6,025 nucleotides of DNA from contig JAAFIT010000165.1 in the NCBI GenBank assembly GCA_013298745.1, forward strand, positions 1 to 6,025, read 5' to 3'. This document shows positions 1 through 6,025 of the stretch, piece by piece; the first letter of the stretch is position 1; every line of letters begins with the position of its first letter. Made by a program: the position numbers and the translations under genes. This DNA comes from Sphingomonadales bacterium (GTDB lineage Bacteria > Pseudomonadota > Alphaproteobacteria > Sphingomonadales > Sphingomonadaceae). The notes under the pieces were generated by a model. The model had not been told where the DNA came from. It worked only from the letters and a program-made list of their open reading frames with translations, and did not search any database.

Positions 1-874
1 GTCGGCTCCAACCAGGATGATATCGAATCACCCAATCCGCACGCGCTGGGTTGCGTGGTGCGCGAGGCGATCACCCCGGCGGCGTCGTTCCGCTCGACCC
101 GCAATTTCGATGACTGGATGCGCGCCTGGGGCCGCATCGGCGTTTCGGGCGTCGATACCCGGGCACTGACGAAGCGCATCCGCATGGGCGGCGCCCCCAA
201 CGCCGTCATCGCCCACAATCGCGCCGGCAGTTTCGATATCAAGCAATTGACGGCGCAGGCGCGCGGCTGGCCAGGCTTGGAGGGGATGGACCTCGCGTCC
301 GTCATCTCCACCACCCAGAATTACACCTGGGACGATGGCCTGTGGACGCTTCAGGGCGGCTATGCTGTCCACAGCGGCAACCCCAACGGTGCCGGCGCTG
401 GCGAGCTATGACGAGATCATGGCGCTGAAGCCCGATGGCATTTTCCTGTCGAACGGCCCCGGCGATCCGGCCGCCACCGGCGTCTATGCCGTGCCGGTCA
501 TCCAGAAGCTGCTCAACAAGGGCATCCCGCTGTTCGGCATCTGCCTCGGCCACCAGTTGCTCGGTCTCGCCGTCGGCGCCAAGACGGTGAAGATGCAGCA
601 GGGCCACCGCGGCGCCAACCATCCGGTGAAGCGGTTGAGCGACGGCCGCGTCGAGATCACCTCGATGAACCATGGCTTTGCGGTCGAAACTGAAACCCTG
701 CCGGCGACGGCACGGCCAACGCACATCTCGCTGTTCGATGGTTCGCTCGCCGGGCTGGAATTGACCGACAAGGCAGCATTCTCGGTGCAGTATCACCCCG
801 AAGCCAGCCCAGGGCCGCAGGACAGCGTCTATCTGTTCGAAAAGTTCGTCGCCTCGCTGAAGGTGTCGGCATGA
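1..874 (+). pseudogene. carA: carA, carbamoyl phosphate synthetase small subunit: 5'-truncated and frameshifted by an internal deletion
   Basis: CarA hydrolyses glutamine and passes ammonia to CarB for carbamoyl phosphate synthesis in the cytoplasm. The window begins inside the gene, with roughly the first 70 residues missing compared with E. coli CarA (382 aa, from memory). Frame 1 (1-~366) carries the N-terminal domain, including GVDTRALTKRIR, GAPNAVIAH and [10 protein letters not shown] up to WTLQGGYA, then runs out of homology and stops at 409-411. Frame 2 resumes with [23 protein letters not shown] and continues to the TGA at 872-874. It contains the class I glutaminase nucleophile Cys in GICLGHQ (codon 542-544) and the His and Glu of YHPEASPGP (codons 794-796 and 800-802). 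The strand carrying the usual VVAxDxGAKRNILR motif is absent. Both halves are otherwise well conserved, so the lesion is recent or is an assembly error. As written, no functional CarA can be made. Confidence 0.9.
361..385 (+). other. carA: Junction of the carA deletion/frameshift
   Basis: The frame 1 match ends after TLQGGYA (codon 364-366) and the frame 2 match begins between about 365 and 386, just before [11 protein letters not shown]. In E. coli CarA about 36 residues separate the GG of WTLTGG from TIVPA. Here only 25 bases (361-385) separate the matching points, so about 80 bases seem to be lost, a number not divisible by three. The missing part is the first beta strand and helix of the glutaminase domain. 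The exact breakpoint cannot be placed without a close homologue. Confidence 0.75.
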
Positions 875-1227
875 CCGCCATCGACCCGGCACGGCTCGCC
901 GAAGAGCTGGAGGCTAATGAAGAGGTGCTGCAAGCGCTCGCCGCCAATGGCGATATCGCCGAGCTGCCACGCACCATCGACGTGCATTTCAAGGGCGCGC
1001 AGGACGATATCGAGAACCTTGCCGAAGACGCGCAGGGCCTCGGCTTCCGCTTCATCGACTTCGGCGAGTTTGAGGACGGTGACTGGGCGGCCGATTTGCA
1101 GGTCGATGGCCCCGTCACCCGCGATGCCTTGAAAGCCCTTATCACCCGCGCGCTCGAAATCGAGATCAGCCACGGCGTCGAATTCGACGGCTGGGGCTGC
1201 GCTGCGGAAACCGGATCAGATCAGTAA
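871..1227 (+). CDS. RraB-family protein (regulator of ribonuclease E activity B)
   Basis: This gene encodes 118 residues. It resembles E. coli RraB, which binds RNase E and alters mRNA decay in the cytoplasm. Visible family signs are an N-terminal Glu-rich helix ([19 protein letters not shown]), a central stretch from RTIDVHF to GFRFIDF, the segment [14 protein letters not shown], and the C-terminal signature [12 protein letters not shown], which matches DVEYDGWGTYFE of E. coli RraB. It lacks the long acidic tail that extends the E. coli protein to about 138 residues. The ATG overlaps the carA stop as ATGA, and GAAGG at 859-863 gives a good ribosome binding site seven bases upstream. Its TAA overlaps the carB ATG by one base (TAATG), so it lies inside the carA-carB operon and is probably translationally coupled to both. 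Family membership is fairly sure; action on RNase E in this organism is inferred. Confidence 0.82.
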   Translation: MTAIDPARLAEELEANEEVLQALAANGDIAELPRTIDVHFKGAQDDIENLAEDAQGLGFRFIDFGEFEDGDWAADLQVDGPVTRDALKALITRALEIEISHGVEFDGWGCAAETGSDQ

Positions 1228-4200
1228 TGTCCAAGCGCACCGACATAAAATCCATCCTGATTATCGGGGCAGGGCCGATCATCATCGGCCAGGCCTGCGA
1301 GTTCGATTATTCGGGCACCCAGGCGGTCAAGGCGCTGAAGGCCGAAGGCTATCGCATCATCCTCGTCAATTCGAACCCGGCGACGATCATGACCGATCCC
1401 GAACTCGCCGATGCGACCTATGTCGAGCCGATCACGCCGGACATCGTCGCCAAGATCATCGCCAAGGAACGCCCCGATGCGGTGTTGCCGACGATGGGTG
1501 GCCAGACCGCGCTCAACACCGCGCTCGCCTTGCATCGCGATGGCACGCTGGAGAAATACAAAGTCGAGTTGATCGGCGCCGACGCCGAAGCCATCGACAA
1601 GGCCGAGGACCGCCTGAAGTTCCGCGACGCGATGGACAAGATTGGCCTCGAAAGTCCGCGTTCGCAGATCGCCCATTCGATCGACGAAGCCATGGCGGCG
1701 CTCGATTTCGTCGGCCTGCCGACGATCATCCGCCCCAGCTTCACCATGGGCGGCACCGGCGGCGGCATCGCCTATAACAAGGAAGAGTTCGTCCGCATCG
1801 TCACCGGCGGCCTTGATGCCTCGCCGACCACCGAGGTCCTGATCGAGGAATCGGTGCTCGGCTGGAAGGAATATGAAATGGAGGTTGTTCGCGACAAGGC
1901 GGACAATGCCATCATCATCTGCTCGATCGAGAATATCGACCCGATGGGTGTCCACACCGGGGACAGCATTACCGTCGCGCCGGCATTGACGCTGACCGAC
2001 AAGGAATATCAGATCATGCGCAATGCGAGCATCGCTTGCCTGCGTGAAATCGGTGTCGAAACAGGTGGTTCCAACGTTCAGTTCGCGGTCAATCCGAAGG
2101 ATGGCCGCCTCGTCGTCATCGAGATGAACCCGCGCGTTTCGCGCTCCTCGGCGCTGGCATCAAAGGCGACGGGGTTCCCCATCGCCAAGGTCGCGGCACT
2201 GCTCGCTGTTGGCTACACCCTCGATGAAGTGATGAACGACATCACCGGCGCGACACCGGCGTCGTTCGAACCGACGATCGATTATGTCGTCACCAAAATC
2301 CCGCGTTTCGCCTTTGAAAAGTTCAAGGGATCGGAGCCTTTGCTGTCCACCGCGATGAAGTCGGTTGGCGAAGTCATGGCGATCGGCCGCAATTTCCAGG
2401 AAAGCGTCCAGAAGGCGCTGCGCGGCCTTGAAACCGGGCTTTGTGGCTTTGACGAGATCGAGTTCCTCGTCGGTGCGTCGCATGATGAAATCGAGGCCGA
2501 GCTTTCGCGCGCCACGCCGGACCGGCTACGCGTTGCTGCACAAGCGCTGCGCGAAGGCATGAGCGTGGAGCGCATCCACGCTGTCGCCAAGTTCGAACCC
2601 TGGTTCCTGCGTCAGATCGAGGAACTGATGCAGGTCGAAGCCAGCCTCAAGGCCGGCGACTATCCGACCGGGCCCAACAGCTTTCGTCGCCTGAAATCCA
2701 TGGGTTTTTCGGACGCGCGGCTGGCCAAGCTGACCGGCAAGACCGAAGCCGAAATCGCCGCCGAGCGCCGCGCCCTGGGCATCCGCCCGGTGTTCAAGCG
2801 CATCGATACCTGCGCCGGCGAATTCACCGCCAAGACGCCGTACATGTATTCGACCTATGAGGCGCCGAGCTTCGGCACCCCCGATTGCGAATCCGAACCC
2901 AGCAGCGCCACCAAGGTTGTCATTCTGGGCGGTGGCCCGAACCGCATCGGTCAGGGGATCGAGTTCGATTATTGCTGCTGCCATGCCTGCTTTGCGCTGG
3001 CCGATGCCGGCTATGAAACCATCATGATCAACTGCAACCCCGAAACGGTGTCGACCGATTATGACACCTCGGATCGCCTGTATTTCGAGCCGCTGACCGC
3101 CGAAGACGTTCTCGAAGTGCTGCACAAGGAAATGCAGGCCGGCAAATTGGCGGGCGTCGTCGTCCAGTTGGGTGGCCAGACGCCGCTGAAGCTTGCCAAG
3201 GCGCTCGAAGCCGCCGGTATCCCGATCCTCGGCACAGCACCTGACAATATCGATCTTGCCGAAGACCGCGAACGCTTTGCCGCGCTGATCGAGCAACTCG
3301 GCCTCAAGCAGCCCGAAAACGGCATCGCCCGCAGCCGCGATGAAGCCGTCGAGGTTGCCACACGCATCGGTTATCCGGTGCTGATGCGGCCGAGCTATGT
3401 GCTCGGCGGCCGGGCGATGGAAATTGTCGAAACCCAGGCCCAACTCGATACTTATATCCGCGAGGCAGTGATCGTTTCGGGCGACTCGCCGGTGCTGATC
3501 GATCGCTATCTGCGTGACGCCATCGAAGTCGATGTTGATGCGATTGCCGATGCCGACACCGTCTATGTCGCCGGTGTGCTCCAGCATATCGAGGAAGCGG
3601 GCGTCCATTCGGGCGATTCGGCGTGCTCGCTGCCGCCCTACAGCCTGTCGGACGAGATCATCGCCGAAATCGAGCGCCAGACGACGGTGCTGGCGCGCGC
3701 ATTGAATGTCCGCGGGCTGATGAATATCCAGTTCGCGGTCAAGGACGGCGAGGTTTACCTGATCGAGGTCAACCCGCGCGCCAGCCGCACGGTGCCATTC
3801 ACTGCCAAGGCGACCGGCATCCAGGTCGCCAAGATCGCCAGCCGCGTCATGGCCGGCGAAGCGCTGTCGAGCTTTGACGTGTCCCCGCGCAACACCGGCA
3901 CGCATATTGCCGTCAAGGAAGCGGTATTCCCGTTCGCGCGCTTCCCCGGTGTCGACCCAGTGCTTGGCCCCGAAATGAAATCGACGGGCGAGGTCATGGG
4001 GATCGATGGCGATTTCGCCACCGCCTTTGCCAAGGCGCAGCTTGGCGCCGGCACGGTGCTGCCGCAGGGCGGCACGGTGTTCGTCTCGGTGAAGGACAGC
4101 GACAAGCCGCTGATCGTTCCCGCCATGCGCGATCTCGCCGCGATGGGCTTTACCATCATCGCCACCGAAGGCACGGCGCTGGTGCTCGAAGCCGCCGGGT

Positions 4201-4475
4201 TGCCTGTAGCCCGCGTCAACAAGGTTGCCGAAGGCCGGCCGCACATCGTCGATCGTATCAAGGACGGGGGCGTGGCGTTAATCTTCAACACCACTGAAGG
4301 CGTGCAATCGTTGAAGGATTCGGCCTCGATCCGCGGCTCAGCGCTTTATGGTCGCGTGCCATATTTCACGACCGCAGCGGCCTCGATCGCTTCGGTAGCG
4401 GCAATTGCCGCGCTGCGGCGACGCCCGCTTGAAGTGCGGCCGTTGCAGGCCTATCATAAGTCCCCCAAGGCGTAG
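1227..4475 (+). CDS. carB: Carbamoyl phosphate synthetase large subunit
   Basis: CarB uses ammonia from CarA, bicarbonate and two ATP to make carbamoyl phosphate for arginine and pyrimidine synthesis. The 1082 residues match the family length (E. coli 1073). Both ATP-grasp halves are present. The first (about 1-400) has R169 in [10 protein letters not shown]215, H243 in GVHTGDS, and E299/N301 in [10 protein letters not shown], at the same numbers as E. coli. An oligomerisation segment follows (about 400-555). The second half (about 560-940) has R721, H794 and E847/N849 in EVNPRASRT, each offset by six. The C-terminal MGS-like allosteric domain (about 943-1082) keeps K960, T980, T983 and K999, equivalent to E. 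coli K954, T974, T977 and K993, which suggests UMP/IMP control. The start is fixed by [18 protein letters not shown]. It overlaps the preceding stop by one base, and only a weak GGAT (1213-1216) lies upstream, consistent with coupled translation. No frameshift or missing catalytic residue was seen. Confidence 0.98.
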   Translation: MSKRTDIKSILIIGAGPIIIGQACEFDYSGTQAVKALKAEGYRIILVNSNPATIMTDPELADATYVEPITPDIVAKIIAKERPDAVLPTMGGQTALNTALALHRDGTLEKYKVELIGADAEAIDKAEDRLKFRDAMDKIGLESPRSQIAHSIDEAMAALDFVGLPTIIRPSFTMGGTGGGIAYNKEEFVRIVTGGLDASPTTEVLIEESVLGWKEYEMEVVRDKADNAIIICSIENIDPMGVHTGDSITVAPALTLTDKEYQIMRNASIACLREIGVETGGSNVQFAVNPKDGRLVVIEMNPRVSRSSALASKATGFPIAKVAALLAVGYTLDEVMNDITGATPASFEPTIDYVVTKIPRFAFEKFKGSEPLLSTAMKSVGEVMAIGRNFQESVQKALRGLETGLCGFDEIEFLVGASHDEIEAELSRATPDRLRVAAQALREGMSVERIHAVAKFEPWFLRQIEELMQVEASLKAGDYPTGPNSFRRLKSMGFSDARLAKLTGKTEAEIAAERRALGIRPVFKRIDTCAGEFTAKTPYMYSTYEAPSFGTPDCESEPSSATKVVILGGGPNRIGQGIEFDYCCCHACFALADAGYETIMINCNPETVSTDYDTSDRLYFEPLTAEDVLEVLHKEMQAGKLAGVVVQLGGQTPLKLAKALEAAGIPILGTAPDNIDLAEDRERFAALIEQLGLKQPENGIARSRDEAVEVATRIGYPVLMRPSYVLGGRAMEIVETQAQLDTYIREAVIVSGDSPVLIDRYLRDAIEVDVDAIADADTVYVAGVLQHIEEAGVHSGDSACSLPPYSLSDEIIAEIERQTTVLARALNVRGLMNIQFAVKDGEVYLIEVNPRASRTVPFTAKATGIQVAKIASRVMAGEALSSFDVSPRNTGTHIAVKEAVFPFARFPGVDPVLGPEMKSTGEVMGIDGDFATAFAKAQLGAGTVLPQGGTVFVSVKDSDKPLIVPAMRDLAAMGFTIIATEGTALVLEAAGLPVARVNKVAEGRPHIVDRIKDGGVALIFNTTEGVQSLKDSASIRGSALYGRVPYFTTAAASIASVAAIAALRRRPLEVRPLQAYHKSPKA

Positions 4476-4576
4476 GCCCCCCTGGATCGCGAAGCCAAAG
4501 GCAGTGCAACCACTGCATGGCTCTGGCGTTTCCGGGTTCCTGCGTCACACGACGTGCACGACAAGAGTTGAAAATA
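4476..4576 (+). other. carB-greA intergenic spacer
   Basis: This 101-base gap is the longest non-coding stretch in the window. It contains a perfect six-base inverted repeat with a four-base loop (GCAGTG at 4501-4506, CACTGC at 4511-4516), a short CGTC/GACG repeat (4543-4554) and the palindrome CGTGCACG (4553-4560). No run of T follows the hairpin, so it does not look like a standard intrinsic terminator. I see no clear -35/-10 pair. An in-frame ATG at 4517 would add 20 residues to GreA, but these have no GreA-like character. The probable greA ribosome binding site is AAGAG at 4563-4567, nine bases before the ATG. Confidence 0.5.
4501..4516 (+). repeat. Small perfect inverted repeat (hairpin) upstream of greA
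   Basis: GCAGTG and CACTGC are exact reverse complements separated by CAAC. The stem is six base pairs with no extension at either end and no T tract downstream. It could pause polymerase or be the trace of a terminator after carB, but its short length also allows chance. Confidence 0.4.
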
Positions 4577-5056
4577 ATGGCGACGATCGAAAAACTGCCG
4601 ATGCTTGCTGAAGGCCATGCGGTCCTGGTGGCGACCCTGCGTCGCCTGAAGGAGACCGAGCGCCCGGAAGTCGTCGAACAGATCGAAGTCGCCCGTGCGC
4701 ATGGCGATCTTTCGGAAAACGCCGAATATCACGCCGCCAAGGAACGCCAGGGCCAGATCGAAGCCCAGGTGATCGAGCTGGAAGACCAGTTGGCGCGCGC
4801 CGTGATCATCGATCCAACGACGCTGTCGGGCGACAAGGTGGTGTTCGGCGCCACCGTGCATCTGCTCGATGAGGACGACAAGAAGATCATCTATCAGATC
4901 GTCGGCCATACCGAAGCGGATGCCCGCCGCGGCCGCATCAGCTATAATTCGCCGCTCGGCCGCGCGCTCATCGGCCGCCGCGTCGATGACGAGGTTGAAG
5001 TGACGACACCGTCGGGTGACCGTTACTACACCATCGAAGCAGTGGAATTCATCTGA
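4577..5056 (+). CDS. greA: Transcription elongation factor GreA
   Basis: GreA enters the secondary channel of backtracked RNA polymerase and stimulates cleavage of the 3' end of the transcript, so elongation can resume. The protein has 159 residues, the usual GreA length (about 158). The N-terminal coiled coil spans about residues 10-80 and carries the family motif [18 protein letters not shown]. Its tip acids D44 and E47 correspond to E. coli D41 and E44, which coordinate the catalytic magnesium. The C-terminal FKBP-like domain (about 85-159) shows [20 protein letters not shown], the motif [13 protein letters not shown] and the ending [10 protein letters not shown]. The start at 4577 is chosen over the in-frame ATG at 4517 because homology begins at [10 protein letters not shown] and AAGAG lies nine bases upstream. 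It follows carB on the same strand after 101 bases and may be read partly from that operon. Confidence 0.97.
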   Translation: MATIEKLPMLAEGHAVLVATLRRLKETERPEVVEQIEVARAHGDLSENAEYHAAKERQGQIEAQVIELEDQLARAVIIDPTTLSGDKVVFGATVHLLDEDDKKIIYQIVGHTEADARRGRISYNSPLGRALIGRRVDDEVEVTTPSGDRYYTIEAVEFI

Positions 5057-5062
5057 TCAGCG

Positions 5063-5080
5063 GGCGCCTTTCGGGGCGCC
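5063..5080 (+). terminator. Weak GC hairpin after greA, possible terminator
   Basis: GGCGCC (5063-5068) and GGCGCC (5075-5080) pair as a six-base-pair GC stem with a TTTCGG loop, seven bases after the greA stop. Position and shape suit a terminator, but only TT follows, then GGCC. Termination may therefore be leaky, or the element may need other factors. GGCGCC is self-complementary and common in high-GC DNA, so chance is possible. Confidence 0.4.
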
Positions 5081-5126
5081 TTGGCCATTGTCGGGGACGC
5101 TATTGTCGGAGCCGGGGCCGGATATC

Positions 5127-5792
5127 GTGAAGCCGTTCAAGCCACCATCACCGATTGCAACCAACAGCCTGTTGGGTCTGTGCGTTGCCGTGCAGGCAGC
5201 GATCGCGATCGGTGGTGCCGGCTTCGGTCAGGCCGTGATCTGGAATTTCGGCCTGGTTCCGGCACGCATCTCGGCAGCGCTGGCCGGGCAAGCACCGCTG
5301 GTGCCGAGTCTGTTGACCTTCGTCACCCATATGCTGCTGCACAGTGGCTGGCTGCACTTGGGACTCAACCTGCTGTTCTTCGCCTGGGTCGGCCGTTATG
5401 TCGAATGGGTGACCGGTAGATGGGCCCTAGTCGGGCTGTTTCTTGCGGGCGGTATTGTTGGCGGGGTCGCCCAGGTCGTGGCCAGCCCGCTCGGCACCTC
5501 GCCGATCGTTGGCGCCAGTGGGGCGATTGCCGCAATTTTCGGGGCCTATGCCGTGCTGTTCGCCACCAGTCGCGTCGCGCCGCGTCGCGTTTTCGGACTT
5601 ACGATCTCGGGCGAAACGCTCACCTCGCTCTGGTATGCAGCGACCTGGATTGGCTTGCAGTTGCTGACCGGCCTTGCCTTCAACGGCGGCACAGGAATGA
5701 CTCACATCGCCATCTGGACGCATATCGGCGGCTTCCTCACCGGCCTTGCCGCGGCGCGTATCTGGGGCGGCGGCCCGAAACCCTATCAGTAG
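5127..5792 (+). CDS. Rhomboid family intramembrane serine protease
   Basis: Rhomboids cut membrane proteins within or near their transmembrane segments, using a Ser-His dyad in the inner membrane. From GTG 5127 the protein has 221 residues and about six hydrophobic segments, near residues 12-31, 62-90, 98-118, 127-146, 166-184 and 193-213. The family pattern HxxxHxxxxHxxxN is complete (H68, H72, H77, N81). The nucleophile is S131 in IVGASGA, and the partner H199 lies in WTHIGGFLTG in the last membrane segment, so the protease should be active. The start is uncertain. GTG 5127 fits a short charged N-terminus (KPFKPP) before the first membrane helix. TTG 5103 has GGGGA five bases upstream and would give 229 residues. 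The reading frame stays open further upstream, but that part overlaps greA. The substrate is unknown and no partner gene is evident nearby. Confidence 0.92.
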   Translation: MKPFKPPSPIATNSLLGLCVAVQAAIAIGGAGFGQAVIWNFGLVPARISAALAGQAPLVPSLLTFVTHMLLHSGWLHLGLNLLFFAWVGRYVEWVTGRWALVGLFLAGGIVGGVAQVVASPLGTSPIVGASGAIAAIFGAYAVLFATSRVAPRRVFGLTISGETLTSLWYAATWIGLQLLTGLAFNGGTGMTHIAIWTHIGGFLTGLAAARIWGGGPKPYQ

Positions 5793-5833
5793 CCGGATTG
5801 GCGCGCGCCCGAGCTTAGCGACATAACTGCACC

Positions 5834-6025
5834 ATGCGTGCTCTTGTCTGCCATCACCTGTCCCCCGATCGCTCCGGTCTGCAACTCGAAGCGGACTGGC
5901 CCGAGCCACCCGCGCCGCGCGCCGGTGAGGTGACTGTTGCCATCACTCGCGCCGCGCTGAATTTTCCTGATTTGCTGATGCTATCGGGCGGGTACCAGTT
6001 CCGCCCCGAACTCCCATTCATTCCG
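5834..6025 (+). CDS. Medium-chain dehydrogenase / NADPH:quinone oxidoreductase family protein, 3'-truncated by the window end
   Basis: Sixty-four codons are visible, beginning MRALVCHHLSPDRSGL and containing GEVTVAITRAALNFPDLLML and SGGYQFRPELPFIP. This is the start of the GroES-like N-terminal domain of quinone oxidoreductase-type members of the MDR superfamily. In these the AALNFPD and Y-x-x-x-P-x-L-P-F-x-P pattern is typical, and the NADPH-binding Rossmann domain would lie beyond the window. Members reduce quinones or enoyl-type substrates with NADPH; the specific substrate cannot be told from this part. The gene starts 41 bases after the rhomboid stop, and that gap shows no clear ribosome binding site or promoter. 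The ATG is chosen because homology to the family begins there. Confidence 0.85.
   Translation, partial: MRALVCHHLSPDRSGLQLEADWPEPPAPRAGEVTVAITRAALNFPDLLMLSGGYQFRPELPFIP

Noticed and set aside
302..892. Minus-strand open frame of 196 codons spanning the broken part of carA
   Set aside because: I considered whether this could be a new gene explaining the carA break. The + strand carries clear CarA homology on both sides and the minus-strand product resembles nothing I know.
1221..1955. Minus-strand open frame of 244 codons over the start of carB
   Set aside because: It has the same mirror-frame character, no recognisable family, and overlaps certain coding sequence.
2526..4244. Long open frame of 572 codons on the minus strand, antisense to carB
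   Set aside because: It lies wholly inside carB, whose protein is conserved with intact active sites. Its translation is rich in Arg, Asp, Gly and His without recognisable domains, as expected for a mirror frame in high-GC coding DNA.
4517..4576. Twenty-residue N-terminal extension of GreA from the upstream ATG
   Set aside because: GreA homology and normal length begin at 4577, where a plausible ribosome binding site is present. The extension has no family character.
5571..5590. Near-perfect tandem ten-base repeat (CGCGTCGCGC then CGCGTCGCGT)
   Set aside because: It lies within the rhomboid coding frame, where it encodes an Arg/Val/Ala/Pro loop. Two copies of a GC-rich word are likely chance in this base composition.
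5420..5818. Alternative + strand open frame of 132 codons overlapping the rhomboid gene
   Set aside because: It is a shadow frame. The overlapping rhomboid frame holds the complete catalytic motifs and membrane segments.

Overview
This window reads as ordinary chromosomal housekeeping DNA from a high-GC alphaproteobacterium. The CarA, CarB, GreA and rhomboid sequences look most like those of sphingomonads (Sphingomonadales). That placement is by recognition of protein sequence only; no search was run. All genes lie on the + strand and are tightly packed. Codon use looks uniform, with no sign of mobile DNA, tRNA, rRNA or CRISPR.

Layout. Positions 1-874 hold carA, the glutamine amidotransferase subunit of carbamoyl phosphate synthetase. 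It is cut off at its 5' end by the window edge and broken internally: about 80 bases at the start of the glutaminase domain appear to be missing near 361-385, and the frame shifts. Positions 871-1227 hold a small RraB-family gene (regulator of RNase E), overlapping the carA stop by 4 bases. Positions 1227-4475 hold an intact carB, overlapping the RraB-like stop by 1 base. A 101-base spacer follows, then greA (4577-5056), a weak GC hairpin, a rhomboid intramembrane protease gene (5127-5792), and the first 64 codons of a medium-chain dehydrogenase/quinone oxidoreductase gene (5834 to the window end).

How the genes work together. CarA and CarB form one enzyme that makes carbamoyl phosphate for arginine and pyrimidine synthesis. 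The stop/start overlaps suggest that carA, the RraB-like gene and carB are translated from one message with coupling. GreA rescues backtracked RNA polymerase and the RraB-like protein may modulate RNA decay, so RNA-metabolism genes sit in and next to the carbamoyl phosphate operon. The rhomboid and oxidoreductase genes have no evident functional link to it.

I found no convincing new biological system. The observation most worth checking is the broken carA, which is either an assembly error or a recent real deletion with metabolic consequences. The second is the RraB-like gene lodged between carA and carB.
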